Shown: positions 50,118-59,047, counted from the first letter of the stretch. The stretch is DNA of 64,000 nucleotides from an uncultured Alphaproteobacteria bacterium (GCA_947053455.1 CAMRSV010000004.1:1-64000); one strand, 5' to 3'. Program-made: numbers and translations. The notes: a model not told the origin generated them from the sequence alone.

Positions 50118-51191
50118 ATGGTAAAGGCAACTGATTTTGTTAGTGAATACAAGACCGTGGGTGACCCGGGGAAGCGGGAAAAGGCCCGCAATTGGGATAT
50201 TGCCATTGGGTTGCAGCGGGTGGATGGACTGGCCCCGTCACGGTATCTGTACCAGGTGGCGCGCGATAATATCGATGGTAAAATTACCCATGCTGATGTT
50301 GCCAAAAGCCTGCATAAATACTATCAAACCGATGCCGGTCGGGCAGAGGCGCCTGATACGATGGAGGCCGACCAGGTTTCCAACCGCATTGCCGAATTGT
50401 TAGGCAATCCGTCATTTACCTTTGCGCCGACAACATTGTTGAGCATTCATGAATATCTGTTTCGCGACAGCCTGCCGGATGAATGGGTGGGACGTATTCG
50501 TGACAAGGATATTACCAAGCCAGAAAGCGCATTAAATGGCGATACGGTGCGTTATGCATGGCATGCCGATATTGAAAAGACATTGGAATATGATTTTGAT
50601 CGTGAACGGCGGTTTAGTTATGCGGGGCTGACCCCGCGTGCCCAGGCACACCATATCGCCGAATTTATATCTGGCATCTGGCAGATTCATCCGTTTCGTG
50701 AGGGCAATACCCGCACCACGGCTGTGTTTGCAATTAAATATCTGCGCAGCAAAGGATTTATGGCAGATAACGAACTGTTCAAAAACAATGCTGAATATTT
50801 CCGCAATGCGCTGGTTCGTGCCAATTACGAGAATGTAAACACCGGCGTTTCTCGTACCATGGACTATTTGTATCGGTTCTTTGGTAACCTGTTGCTGAGC
50901 GAAAATAACGTGCTGGATGCAGGCGATACGCATATAAATATCGCTAATAAAAATTTAAAAATTAGCGATATAATTAGCGATAAGTTGGATAAAACAACCA
51001 AGGTGTTTTTAGACACGATTATGCCAGTATTACAAAAAGATAGCGATATTAATGCCGCCACGGCCATGGAATTGACAGGCAAATCAGCCCAGCGTGTGCG
51101 CCAACTGTTTGCTGCATTGGTTGCATCGGGTGTGTTGGTTGCCGTGGGGCAAAACAAAGGTCGCCGTTATCGGTTGGCGATTGCCAAATAG
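50118..51191 (+). CDS. Fic family protein with C-terminal winged helix
   Basis: HPFREGNTRTTAVFAIKYL. Confidence 0.85.
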   Translation: MVKATDFVSEYKTVGDPGKREKARNWDIAIGLQRVDGLAPSRYLYQVARDNIDGKITHADVAKSLHKYYQTDAGRAEAPDTMEADQVSNRIAELLGNPSFTFAPTTLLSIHEYLFRDSLPDEWVGRIRDKDITKPESALNGDTVRYAWHADIEKTLEYDFDRERRFSYAGLTPRAQAHHIAEFISGIWQIHPFREGNTRTTAVFAIKYLRSKGFMADNELFKNNAEYFRNALVRANYENVNTGVSRTMDYLYRFFGNLLLSENNVLDAGDTHINIANKNLKISDIISDKLDKTTKVFLDTIMPVLQKDSDINAATAMELTGKSAQRVRQLFAALVASGVLVAVGQNKGRRYRLAIAK

Positions 51192-51437
51192 TTTTCAAAT
51201 AATTAGCGATAAATGGGGCCATATACCTTGGCACGGGTGGGGTGGGGATGATTCCCTGATGTGGGTGGGCAAAATCCCTGTTTTGTGAAATCAAATTCCC
51301 TGTTATTTTTGTGGGGGATTTTGTGAAAGTGGCGGAAATGCGGTGCGGCGGGCAAAAATGGGACCGCCGAAATGCCTCAAAATCCCTGTTAATCCCTGTA
51401 TTTTGTTGTATGGCGTTTGCCGTAGAATATTACCACA

Positions 51438-51598
51438 CCGCCAGGAATCAGTTATGTTTTGAATATAAAAACATATAGCGAGCAACTCCCCGGGAAATCG
51501 GGGCTTTTTACTTATAACTCATCCATGGTATATCGCGAATTTTCAAAAATCGGCAAATAAAAAGCAGTTTCTATACATTGGCCTTTTTCGCCCTGGCA
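51438..51598 (+). repeat. Right 161-bp direct repeat of the island
   Basis: Gap-free alignment with 29362-29522. Confidence 0.85.
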
Positions 51599-51934
51599 CT
51601 AGAATTGTAATATAAGTATAAATAATCCAAGCACCAATGTCGGGCTCAACATCCATAAAAATGCAGACATGAATTTGCATTTGATAAGTTTATAGATGCC
51701 TGTCCCTGTACCAAATGACATGAGTATTGCCAATATTCCAAATGTTGTCACATAGGTCAAAGGACTATGCCATAACCATCCCATAGATTCAGCACCCCAA
51801 TAGCAAATAGCAATATCGCAATTGCGTGTTATTTCGTGTATGGTGTCAATTAATAAATAACAAATCAGCCAAGCGTTGCATACGCATATTGTGCCAAACA
51901 AACATAAATATAATGTCTTTAAAACTTTATTCAT
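51599..51934 (-). CDS. Small three-TM protein, candidate immunity for the adjacent toxin
   Basis: 111 aa, downstream of toxin gene with a 4-nt gap. Confidence 0.5.
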   Translation of the reverse strand: MNKVLKTLYLCLFGTICVCNAWLICYLLIDTIHEITRNCDIAICYWGAESMGWLWHSPLTYVTTFGILAILMSFGTGTGIYKLIKCKFMSAFLWMLSPTLVLGLFILILQF

Positions 51935-51938
51935 GTGG

Positions 51939-52928
51939 TTAATACTTTACGTGCACTATAACATCTTTGCCATTTTTTTCAAACCATTTTGCAAATCCAT
52001 CCATGCCTTTTTCTAAATCTATGCATCCGGCTGAACCAAAAGAAACACCTCCATGAATAGAAAAGTTACTGCGATTCAATATATTGGTTTCATTTGCGGG
52101 TTCTAGCCAAATTCTATGATTCCCCCAAGCAGCGCTACCCCCTTTCCAGCTTGTTTGTTTTTTTATTGTAGAATAATCGTCCCTATGCTGTAATTTTGAT
52201 TGTCTGGCAACATAGAGCCCCTCTGGTATCGGACCTTTGGATTTGACGGCTTGATTTTCTTTTCCTTGATAGTCGGGCTTTCCTGACATTGCGCCCCAAT
52301 ATCCAGTTCTTTTACTGTTATCATAGGTGGTTAAAGCAATTCCATCAAATATTGCGATTTGGTTTTTGTTTGTGTTTACCGGATATTCAAATGTTGCGCC
52401 GTGTGATTCAAATTTACTGTTTATTGCAGACTCTGTTGCGTCGCCCGGAAATATTTTACCAGTCGCGGTCAATCCATTATCTTTTTGAAAGTTTTTAATT
52501 GCGGTCACTAGGGCGTCATTCGGATAGCCGTTAAACTTGTCTTCTGTTTCACTGCGCGGTTCCGGTTTGTAATAATTCATTTTGTTTAAGTAAGTTTTTA
52601 GTTTTATAACATCACTACTATTGGAATTAGTGTCAGAAGAAAAGCCTTTTGTTAAAGAAAATTTTTGTTCCTTATTTTTATCTTTGTCTTCGTCTTTTTC
52701 ACGTTTTCCGCCTTGGTAATGATATGGACAAATCCTTTCATATGCACCAACTTTGGCACCATCGGAACGTGTATATCCGCCCACTTGAATTATGCCACTG
52801 CATTCTTCCTCATCATTCGAGCTATTCTGATTATTGCCAGTTCTTGCTTTTATATATGTTTTGTACGCAGTATTGGCAAGTTGCAACCAATCTTTGGTTG
52901 TCATGCTTGTGTATTCTTTTAATGCCAT
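51939..52928 (-). CDS. Peptidoglycan-binding domain plus DUF2778 (Tlde1-like L,D-transpeptidase fold) putative toxin
   Basis: LKTYLNKMNYYKP..NDALVTAIKNFQKDNGLTATGKI; GPIPEGLYVARQSKLQ; SIHGGVSFGSAGCIDL. Confidence 0.75.
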   Translation of the reverse strand: MALKEYTSMTTKDWLQLANTAYKTYIKARTGNNQNSSNDEEECSGIIQVGGYTRSDGAKVGAYERICPYHYQGGKREKDEDKDKNKEQKFSLTKGFSSDTNSNSSDVIKLKTYLNKMNYYKPEPRSETEDKFNGYPNDALVTAIKNFQKDNGLTATGKIFPGDATESAINSKFESHGATFEYPVNTNKNQIAIFDGIALTTYDNSKRTGYWGAMSGKPDYQGKENQAVKSKGPIPEGLYVARQSKLQHRDDYSTIKKQTSWKGGSAAWGNHRIWLEPANETNILNRSNFSIHGGVSFGSAGCIDLEKGMDGFAKWFEKNGKDVIVHVKY

Positions 52929-53032
52929 TAATAAATCCTTTTGAAAAATAAAAAAGTCGGCACAATGCCGACTAAAATTAACTCACTTGTATTATACCAC
53001 AAAACACGATAAAAAGCAATATATAAAGCATG

Positions 53033-53113
53033 TTAAAATTGATGTTTGGGAGCAGTGGCAAAGATTTCCGCCACACTGCATGGCTATTTTCCGGATAGTA
53101 TTTCATTGATTTT
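53033..53113 (-). pseudogene. C-terminal remnant of a serine recombinase related to 29535..31133
   Basis: KINEILSGK*PCSVAEIFATAPKHQF* vs KVNNILSGKEVHNMEEIFAIAPQHQI*. Confidence 0.8.
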
Positions 53114-53223
53114 TATGCTTGTTTGTGGTATACTATATACCGTGAACAAAGGCGACAAATGTCGCCGTTTTTTATTGCCCAGTTCGCACACGGGGCTTTT
53201 TTATTTGCATAAAGGAATCACAA

Positions 53224-54390
53224 ATGAAAACACCACAATTTTTGCGGAAGTTGTTATCGTCGCCTGCATATATGGATAAAAACAGCAAGGTGTACGCCAT
53301 GGCGGAAAAATACTTGAATCTGCTGTATCCTGGCGCGGCACAACTTGACGCCACCGGTCGCATGACCGAACCAAAATACGATATGACATTAGAGCAATTT
53401 CGTAAGGCCCAAAAGGCATTAGAGTCTGCGCTAGAAGAAGCAATAGCCGATGCCGAAGCGGAATATGAAGAAGCCGGTCGCCAGATAGATGTTGAAGATT
53501 ATGTAGAATTAGAAGAAACAATAGATGTTCGTGTTCTGATGCCAGATGGCGCAATAGAAAATAAACAGCTGGAGGTTTATACCCTTGACCTGCCAGAGGA
53601 CGATGATGATATGCCAAATGGTAAACCACGGGGCGTATGGCGTTGGCATAGTGAAGATGGCGATAACACCTGTTCCGCGTGTGCATCGCGCGATGGCGAA
53701 ATATATGAAAGCGAGGATGATATCCCTTCAAGCCCATTACATCCCAATTGCCGATGCAGCATAACCGAGGATGTAATAGACGCGGTCGGTCGCACGATCG
53801 GCAGCAAGTCGTATACGCCAAAAGCAAAAGAAGAAAAGAATGAGATTGAAAAAGATGCAAAAGAAATGACCAAAGATGAGAAATTTGAAGAAGCATATAA
53901 TAAATTACAAGAGCCAGAAGGGGGTTATACAGACGGCAAGAATCAAGTTCGTGACGAACCAACAAATATGGGAATAAAGCAAAGTACGTTGGATGACTAT
54001 GCTCGAAAGCACTCGGAAAAAGATTTGCCAAGCGATGTCAAAAATTTGCAACCTAGCCAGGCCAAAGAAATTTATAAAGACGCCTATTGGGATAACACAA
54101 ATATTCCAAAAATTGAAAATGATCGAGTGCGAAATGCGGTCTTTGACATGAACGTAATGGGTGGTGCCGGATGTGTGGTTCAAAGAGCCTTGAATGATTT
54201 TGGTAATGCAGGGCTTGCAGTTGACGGAAAAATTGGCCCGAAGACTATTGATGCCTTAAATTCTATCCCCGCAAATAGCGTATCGGATTTTATGGAAACT
54301 TTGAAGGCTCATCGCTTTGAATATTTACAGAAAACAGACAATTGGCCAACGTCTAAGAATGGTTGGACGAAACGTACGAATAAATATTAA
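53224..54390 (+). CDS. MuF-like phage head morphogenesis domain fused to GH108/PG_binding_3 muramidase
   Basis: WRWHSEDGDNTCSACASRDGEIYESEDDIPSSPLHPNCRCSI then PEGGYTDGKNQVRDEPTNMGIKQSTL..VVQRALNDFGNAGLAVDGKIGPKTIDAL. Confidence 0.85.
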   Translation: MKTPQFLRKLLSSPAYMDKNSKVYAMAEKYLNLLYPGAAQLDATGRMTEPKYDMTLEQFRKAQKALESALEEAIADAEAEYEEAGRQIDVEDYVELEETIDVRVLMPDGAIENKQLEVYTLDLPEDDDDMPNGKPRGVWRWHSEDGDNTCSACASRDGEIYESEDDIPSSPLHPNCRCSITEDVIDAVGRTIGSKSYTPKAKEEKNEIEKDAKEMTKDEKFEEAYNKLQEPEGGYTDGKNQVRDEPTNMGIKQSTLDDYARKHSEKDLPSDVKNLQPSQAKEIYKDAYWDNTNIPKIENDRVRNAVFDMNVMGGAGCVVQRALNDFGNAGLAVDGKIGPKTIDALNSIPANSVSDFMETLKAHRFEYLQKTDNWPTSKNGWTKRTNKY

Positions 54391-54782
54391 ATATCATTTT
54401 CTTTGAAATGCCACCGTCCAGACACATAATCATCAATATATTCCGGAACATCGCTTATAGGGGTGCAGTTTGACTGCATCCCCAAATTTCTCCCATTGAC
54501 ATAAACATAAGCAATGTCAATAGGGGTGCTGTCTATTAAAATCTGGTACAAGGTTTCGTTTGTTGGTTTATAATATACCGACTGTATTTCTACATTGTTT
54601 ATGTATTTAATCGCAGGCTCTTTGTCCATACATGGTGCACAGAACTCAATATAAAATTCTACATTTTTTAATATGTTATACGCATTATTTGCAACGTCTT
54701 TCGGAATCAATGCACATTGATCAGCTTTGAGCGGCTGCAATGAAAATATAATCACCAGAAAGCAGAAAAATAATTTTTTCAT
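54387..54782 (-). CDS. Secreted small protein, candidate immunity protein
   Basis: Signal peptide MKKLFFCFLVIIFSLQPLKA; convergent, 4-nt overlap with the muramidase fusion. Confidence 0.5.
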   Translation of the reverse strand: MKKLFFCFLVIIFSLQPLKADQCALIPKDVANNAYNILKNVEFYIEFCAPCMDKEPAIKYINNVEIQSVYYKPTNETLYQILIDSTPIDIAYVYVNGRNLGMQSNCTPISDVPEYIDDYVSGRWHFKENDI

Positions 54783-54872
54783 GATATGAATTTTATCGGT
54801 TTTATCTCATTGAGTCAAATACATTTACGAAAAACAATAGACAAGATTTAATTGGTTATGCAATATAGTATC

Positions 54873-55132
54873 GATGAAAAAGTTTGTTGATTTTATTTGC
54901 AGTGTTGTGTGTCTGGCTCTGTTCTTGTTTTTTTGGAATGATTTGGTGGGCCTCTCGTGTTTGGTTGGAACCAGCAAAAGAAACCAATACCTATGGTCGT
55001 GATAATTTCAGCATTCATGGCGGCTGGGCGCCTGGGTCTGCCGGTTGCATTGATATGACAAGTAATATTAAAAATTTTGTTGCGCTATTCGAATTTGTCG
55101 GTAAAGATTTAATTGTAGAGGTAAAATATTAG
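54873..55132 (+). pseudogene. Chimeric remnant: 5' end of an immunity gene fused to a DUF2778 toxin tail
   Basis: First ~75 nt near identical to 55494-55570; then RVWLEPAKETNTYGRDNFSIHGGWAPGSAGCIDM..GKDLIVEVKY. Confidence 0.8.
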
Positions 55133-55145
55133 GGACTAACGTAAC

Positions 55146-55484
55146 ATGAAAATAAATTGGCAAAAAAACATGTATTGCAATGCTGTGATTCTGTGGGGGG
55201 CATTGTTTGTATTTTTGATGGATTTATCGGCAATGGGACGTATTACAAAATACGATGAAGTGTGGTGGCCTTTTTGTTATGATTTATCTGAAAAATCACG
55301 ATATTTATGCATGGCTAACTATGATGTTGTCAGTATTATATGTGTATTGGCAGGACTCGTGTTTCTTACATATAAACTAGTCCCTGTATATAAAACACGA
55401 TTGTTATGGATGCCATTAGCAGGATTATTTATAGGGATTTTTGTCTGGCCGATAATTCAATCGCTATTATATTGGTTAATGTAA
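55146..55484 (+). CDS. Small multi-TM protein, candidate immunity
   Basis: 112 aa, TM/periplasmic Cys loop/TM/TM, follows toxin tail. Confidence 0.5.
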   Translation: MKINWQKNMYCNAVILWGALFVFLMDLSAMGRITKYDEVWWPFCYDLSEKSRYLCMANYDVVSIICVLAGLVFLTYKLVPVYKTRLLWMPLAGLFIGIFVWPIIQSLLYWLM

Positions 55485-55494
55485 AATACAATTG

Positions 55495-55809
55495 ATGAAG
55501 AAGTATTTTGATTTTATTTGCAGTGTTGTGTGTCTGGCTCTGTTCTTGTTTTTTTGGAATGATTTGGTCGGTCTGTTAACTAATGGGAAATGGGATGGAG
55601 TATTCTGTTTTATTTGCAGTCGCGATTGCTTGATATTGATAGATCGTATCGCGATGACATTTTGTGCAATAATCTTTGTCCCGTTTGCGATAGAAACCGT
55701 AAGACATCATAAGTGGAAATTTCTGTTTGTACCAATATTGGCGTGTGTTTTGTGGTTTGCGATAATGATGTTGCATTTATGGATTGTGTACATATTTTTT
55801 ATACGATAA
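55495..55809 (+). CDS. Small multi-TM protein, candidate immunity
   Basis: About 104 aa, same topology; 5' end duplicated at 54873. Confidence 0.5.
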   Translation: MKKYFDFICSVVCLALFLFFWNDLVGLLTNGKWDGVFCFICSRDCLILIDRIAMTFCAIIFVPFAIETVRHHKWKFLFVPILACVLWFAIMMLHLWIVYIFFIR

Positions 55810-55825
55810 TAACAAAATGGTCAAT

Positions 55826-56023
55826 TTATAAATGCACAATCTCAATATCTGTGAATTGATTTGCGATGTGTTCGGCAGCGTGGCGGCGGTTGCCGAAAAT
55901 TGGTACACCACTAGGCCACGAACCACGCCAAATATGGGATTTTTGTCTATCTAACCAGTCGGTGTATTTATAAAATTGCAACTTTGACTGTCGGGTAATG
56001 TATGTGCCTTCGGGTGGGGGCTT
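55826..56023 (-). pseudogene. Chimeric remnant: DUF2778 toxin fragment joined in frame to DUF488 C-terminus
   Basis: KPPPEGTYITRQSKLQ..IWRGSWPSGVPIFGNR then RHAAEHIANQFTDIEIVHL*. Confidence 0.8.
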
Positions 56024-56117
56024 TATTTTTCAAGCCATGATTTAATTTTTTTTATCGTTTTCGTACAATGTCAGTGATGTGCCATCACATATAGGAACCT
56101 ACCTGTGGTGGGTCGGG

Positions 56118-56627
56118 TTAATAATTGCCGCGTGTATCAAATGTGTATTTATTGCCCGTCTTGGACAGAGTATGGCGTTTATAGGCGGATTCTAATTCGT
56201 CGGCGATTTTTTGTGGTGCGGCGGTTTGTGGATATGTGCCGTATTCAATAACTTGAATATTTCCAATTTTGCGATTCGGTCTCGCTGCGCTCGACCGAAT
56301 TATAGATGTGACAGATTTAGGCAAAGCGGGGCGGCCGGCAATATCGCGCGCATTTGGAGTAATCCAGCTCCTACGTCCGTCATGGTCGGCGCACCGGACA
56401 GATCCGTCTTCTTCAGACGAGGCCGACCAGAAATATCCAGGCAAATGTTTTTCTTTGTCAACTGATGTGCCGCCAATCATTGCGCCTAATATAACGGCTA
56501 AATCAGTTGGTGCGGCGGCAACGCCATATTCTTTTAATACAGACAGGGCATCAGCGCCCCATATTTGATTTTCGGTTAGAAATGTTGTTTCCATAATACT
56601 TTTGACCCGGCATCTATCGATTCCCAT
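56118..56627 (-). pseudogene. Probable truncated protein (VIEYGTYPQT-type family)
   Basis: Ends KYTFDTRGNY* but the frame continues PDPPQVGSYMCDGTSLTLYENDKKN* after the stop. Confidence 0.4.
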
Positions 56628-56925
56628 CTCCCACTATGGGAAATTATATCTTATTTTTATTTAATTTACAAGATGTTAAAGATTTTTTCGTTCTTTTGGG
56701 GCATAAATTTTAAATTCGCAATATTTACCAACACGGTATTTTCGATTTGCCAAATCAGATGCCAATTTCTTTATGAAAATTTTCCTTTTTAATTATAGTT
56801 TACCGGCGCATTCAATAAATATCAAAATTAAGATAACTTTGGGTTGATTTTATTCCTTTTGACAACTATAATAAGATTGTAGTTCGAATAAGTTATGGGC
56901 TATGTGAATTTTTTGGAGAGGGGAA

Positions 56926-57177
56926 ATGACACATAAAGATATTTGGAATGCGTTGGATGAAATGGCGGCGGCGCAAAATTTGTCCTGTTCTGGATTGGCA
57001 AAGCAAAGTGGATTAAGTTCCACGACATTTAATAAAAGCAAGCGTTATACCAGTGACGGCAAGGCGCGATGGGTGTCAATGCAAAGCCTGGCAAAGGTTT
57101 TGGATGCAATAGGAATGGATTTATCCTATTTCGCGGGCTTTGTAGATGGACAGAAAAACAACGCGGCGGCACAATAA
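56926..57177 (+). CDS. HTH (XRE/phage-repressor-like) regulator
   Basis: LSCSGLAKQSGLSSTTFNKSKRYTSDGKARWVSMQSLAKVLDA. Confidence 0.8.
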   Translation: MTHKDIWNALDEMAAAQNLSCSGLAKQSGLSSTTFNKSKRYTSDGKARWVSMQSLAKVLDAIGMDLSYFAGFVDGQKNNAAAQ

Positions 57178-57218
57178 TTTTGATATAGTTTGGGGGATAT
57201 TGTGCTATAATCTGATAT

Positions 57219-57827
57219 ATGAATAATATCAGATATTTTAAGTTGCGTGATGCACAGCAGCTGGTTCGTATGATAGGGGCGGAATGGGATTTGGCCAAGC
57301 GCGCCACCAGGGCCGGACGACTGTGTGATTGGATTTATTGCACTGAAATACTTGCTGTAAATACCGATATGCTGGTTTTAACGGCGAATAATGGTCGGCC
57401 GATTGGATTTGCCGGATATTCCCAGAAAAATGCACGGCGTCACGTGTTTCGGCGCATCGTTTGGCGCGCGGTTCACTTTGTTTTGTCATTGGCGGTAAGG
57501 AACCGTGGTGCGTTGCGTGAATACTATGATGTCTATAACTATGCGCCGGCGGATATTGCGCGCCAATTTGATGCGGAATGTGACATATTGATTGTTGATA
57601 AATGTCATCGCGGTGGGGCGGGGCGCGTGCTGTTTATGGAAATGATGCGCGATGCCGCCGTGCGCGGCGTTAAAAAAATGCGCATAGACACAGATGACAG
57701 TTGCAGTGTCGGCTTTTACCGTGCCCAAGGCGCGCGTGAGGTTTATCGTGCCACGGCGGCAAACGGCGGCGAAAAGGATGCGGAAAATGTATATGTATTT
57801 TCCGCCGAACCAGAAAAAATTATATAG
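57219..57827 (+). CDS. GNAT family acetyltransferase
   Basis: DILIVDKCHRGGAGRVLFMEMMRDA, IDTDDSCSVGFYRAQGAREVYR. Confidence 0.85.
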   Translation: MNNIRYFKLRDAQQLVRMIGAEWDLAKRATRAGRLCDWIYCTEILAVNTDMLVLTANNGRPIGFAGYSQKNARRHVFRRIVWRAVHFVLSLAVRNRGALREYYDVYNYAPADIARQFDAECDILIVDKCHRGGAGRVLFMEMMRDAAVRGVKKMRIDTDDSCSVGFYRAQGAREVYRATAANGGEKDAENVYVFSAEPEKII

Positions 57828-57858
57828 AACGCCATGCAATAAAACTGTTATCAATGCT

Positions 57859-59031
57859 ATGGATGAAGATGATGTTATTTTAATGTCTGGCAATAATGGC
57901 GCAGATAATGCGAGCCCGCAAAATATTTTTGCGGTTATTCGCGATAAGCTTAAAGGGGATTTTTCGCGTCGGTGTTTTATGGACACTTGGCGCGATGTAC
58001 CGATAGATATCAGGTTCCGTTGCACCAACCGGTGTGATGAAAATTGTGCGCGTTGCTTTGAATGTTCCGGACCAAATAACCCGTTGCAGGTATTGCCGGT
58101 ATCCGATATTGCGTATTATCAAAATTCAATGAAACATTTAAATGGGACTTACATGACTGGCGGGGAATGGTCACTGATATATGATGTTGCCCCCGGTTAT
58201 ATGTTGCAGGTATTTGATTCGATAAATTTGAGTAATTCAGACGCGTATAATATCCAAACAAATTGCCGGTGGGTCTTTGGGCCAAATCGTGACAAGATAT
58301 ATTCGGATTTGCAGAAAATTCAGACAAAACTGGGACGTGCCGGAAAAATACTTAAACTGGATGTGTCTGTTGACAGGTTCCGCTCAAAAGCAGCATTGGA
58401 CGGTGTTCGTGAACTGATATGTCGTGTTGCCACAGATAAGCATTTTAATAATACAAAAATTCGTATAATGTCATCGCGGTTGGATTATCGCATGGCAAAC
58501 GATACTGTTTTAAAGCCGGAATATTTCAAAGCGCGTGGAATACCACTGCGTTTTGAACCGCGTGACGTCTTTTTCCCGTTTTTTCAGGTGTTCTATGCTA
58601 ATAATAAACGCATGATTATTCACGAAGAAAATACGACCATGCGTATTGGTCGTGCCGCAAAAAACAAAATTGGTTATAAAATCTTTTATCCGGAAAAACA
58701 ATGCGGTGGAATTGCTGGTGCTGATAAATGCATGGAATTGAGTTTCCGCGAAGATGGCACTGTTAAATGGCATAGTTATTATGACTGGAATATTATTGTC
58801 CCGTATAAGAATGTAAACGGCCAAAACAAATCGATTGAGCAAATAAAGCAAGAATTATTGCAAAAGGCGTGGCGCAAGCACTTAAAACAAAGTTTTTCAG
58901 AAACTGCATGGTCAATGGTTCCATTGATTGGACCCATCCGGGACTATAACAGAAACCGGCAGATTAAGAAGTCTTTTAATCAAAACCAAGCACGCATTGT
59001 ATATCAAGTGAAAAAAGTTAACAGTTATTAA
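57859..59031 (+). CDS. Divergent radical SAM protein
   Basis: DIRFRCTNRCDENCARCF (CX3CX2C), YMTGGEWSLI; start uncertain (ORF opens at 57694 overlapping the GNAT gene). Confidence 0.65.
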   Translation: MDEDDVILMSGNNGADNASPQNIFAVIRDKLKGDFSRRCFMDTWRDVPIDIRFRCTNRCDENCARCFECSGPNNPLQVLPVSDIAYYQNSMKHLNGTYMTGGEWSLIYDVAPGYMLQVFDSINLSNSDAYNIQTNCRWVFGPNRDKIYSDLQKIQTKLGRAGKILKLDVSVDRFRSKAALDGVRELICRVATDKHFNNTKIRIMSSRLDYRMANDTVLKPEYFKARGIPLRFEPRDVFFPFFQVFYANNKRMIIHEENTTMRIGRAAKNKIGYKIFYPEKQCGGIAGADKCMELSFREDGTVKWHSYYDWNIIVPYKNVNGQNKSIEQIKQELLQKAWRKHLKQSFSETAWSMVPLIGPIRDYNRNRQIKKSFNQNQARIVYQVKKVNSY

Positions 59032-59047
59032 ACGTAGTTTTTTTCAT

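Larger units (their letters stand above)
29362..51598. mobile_element. 22-kb serine-recombinase-associated genomic island
   Basis: Adjacent to tRNA-Ser, recombinase at left end, phage genes, RM system, diverged 161-bp direct repeats at both ends. Confidence 0.75.

Noticed and set aside
53201-54031. 276-aa minus ORF opposite the MuF-muramidase gene
   Set aside because: Fully antisense to a gene with clear domains; composition (His/Leu/Tyr-rich) typical of a shadow frame.
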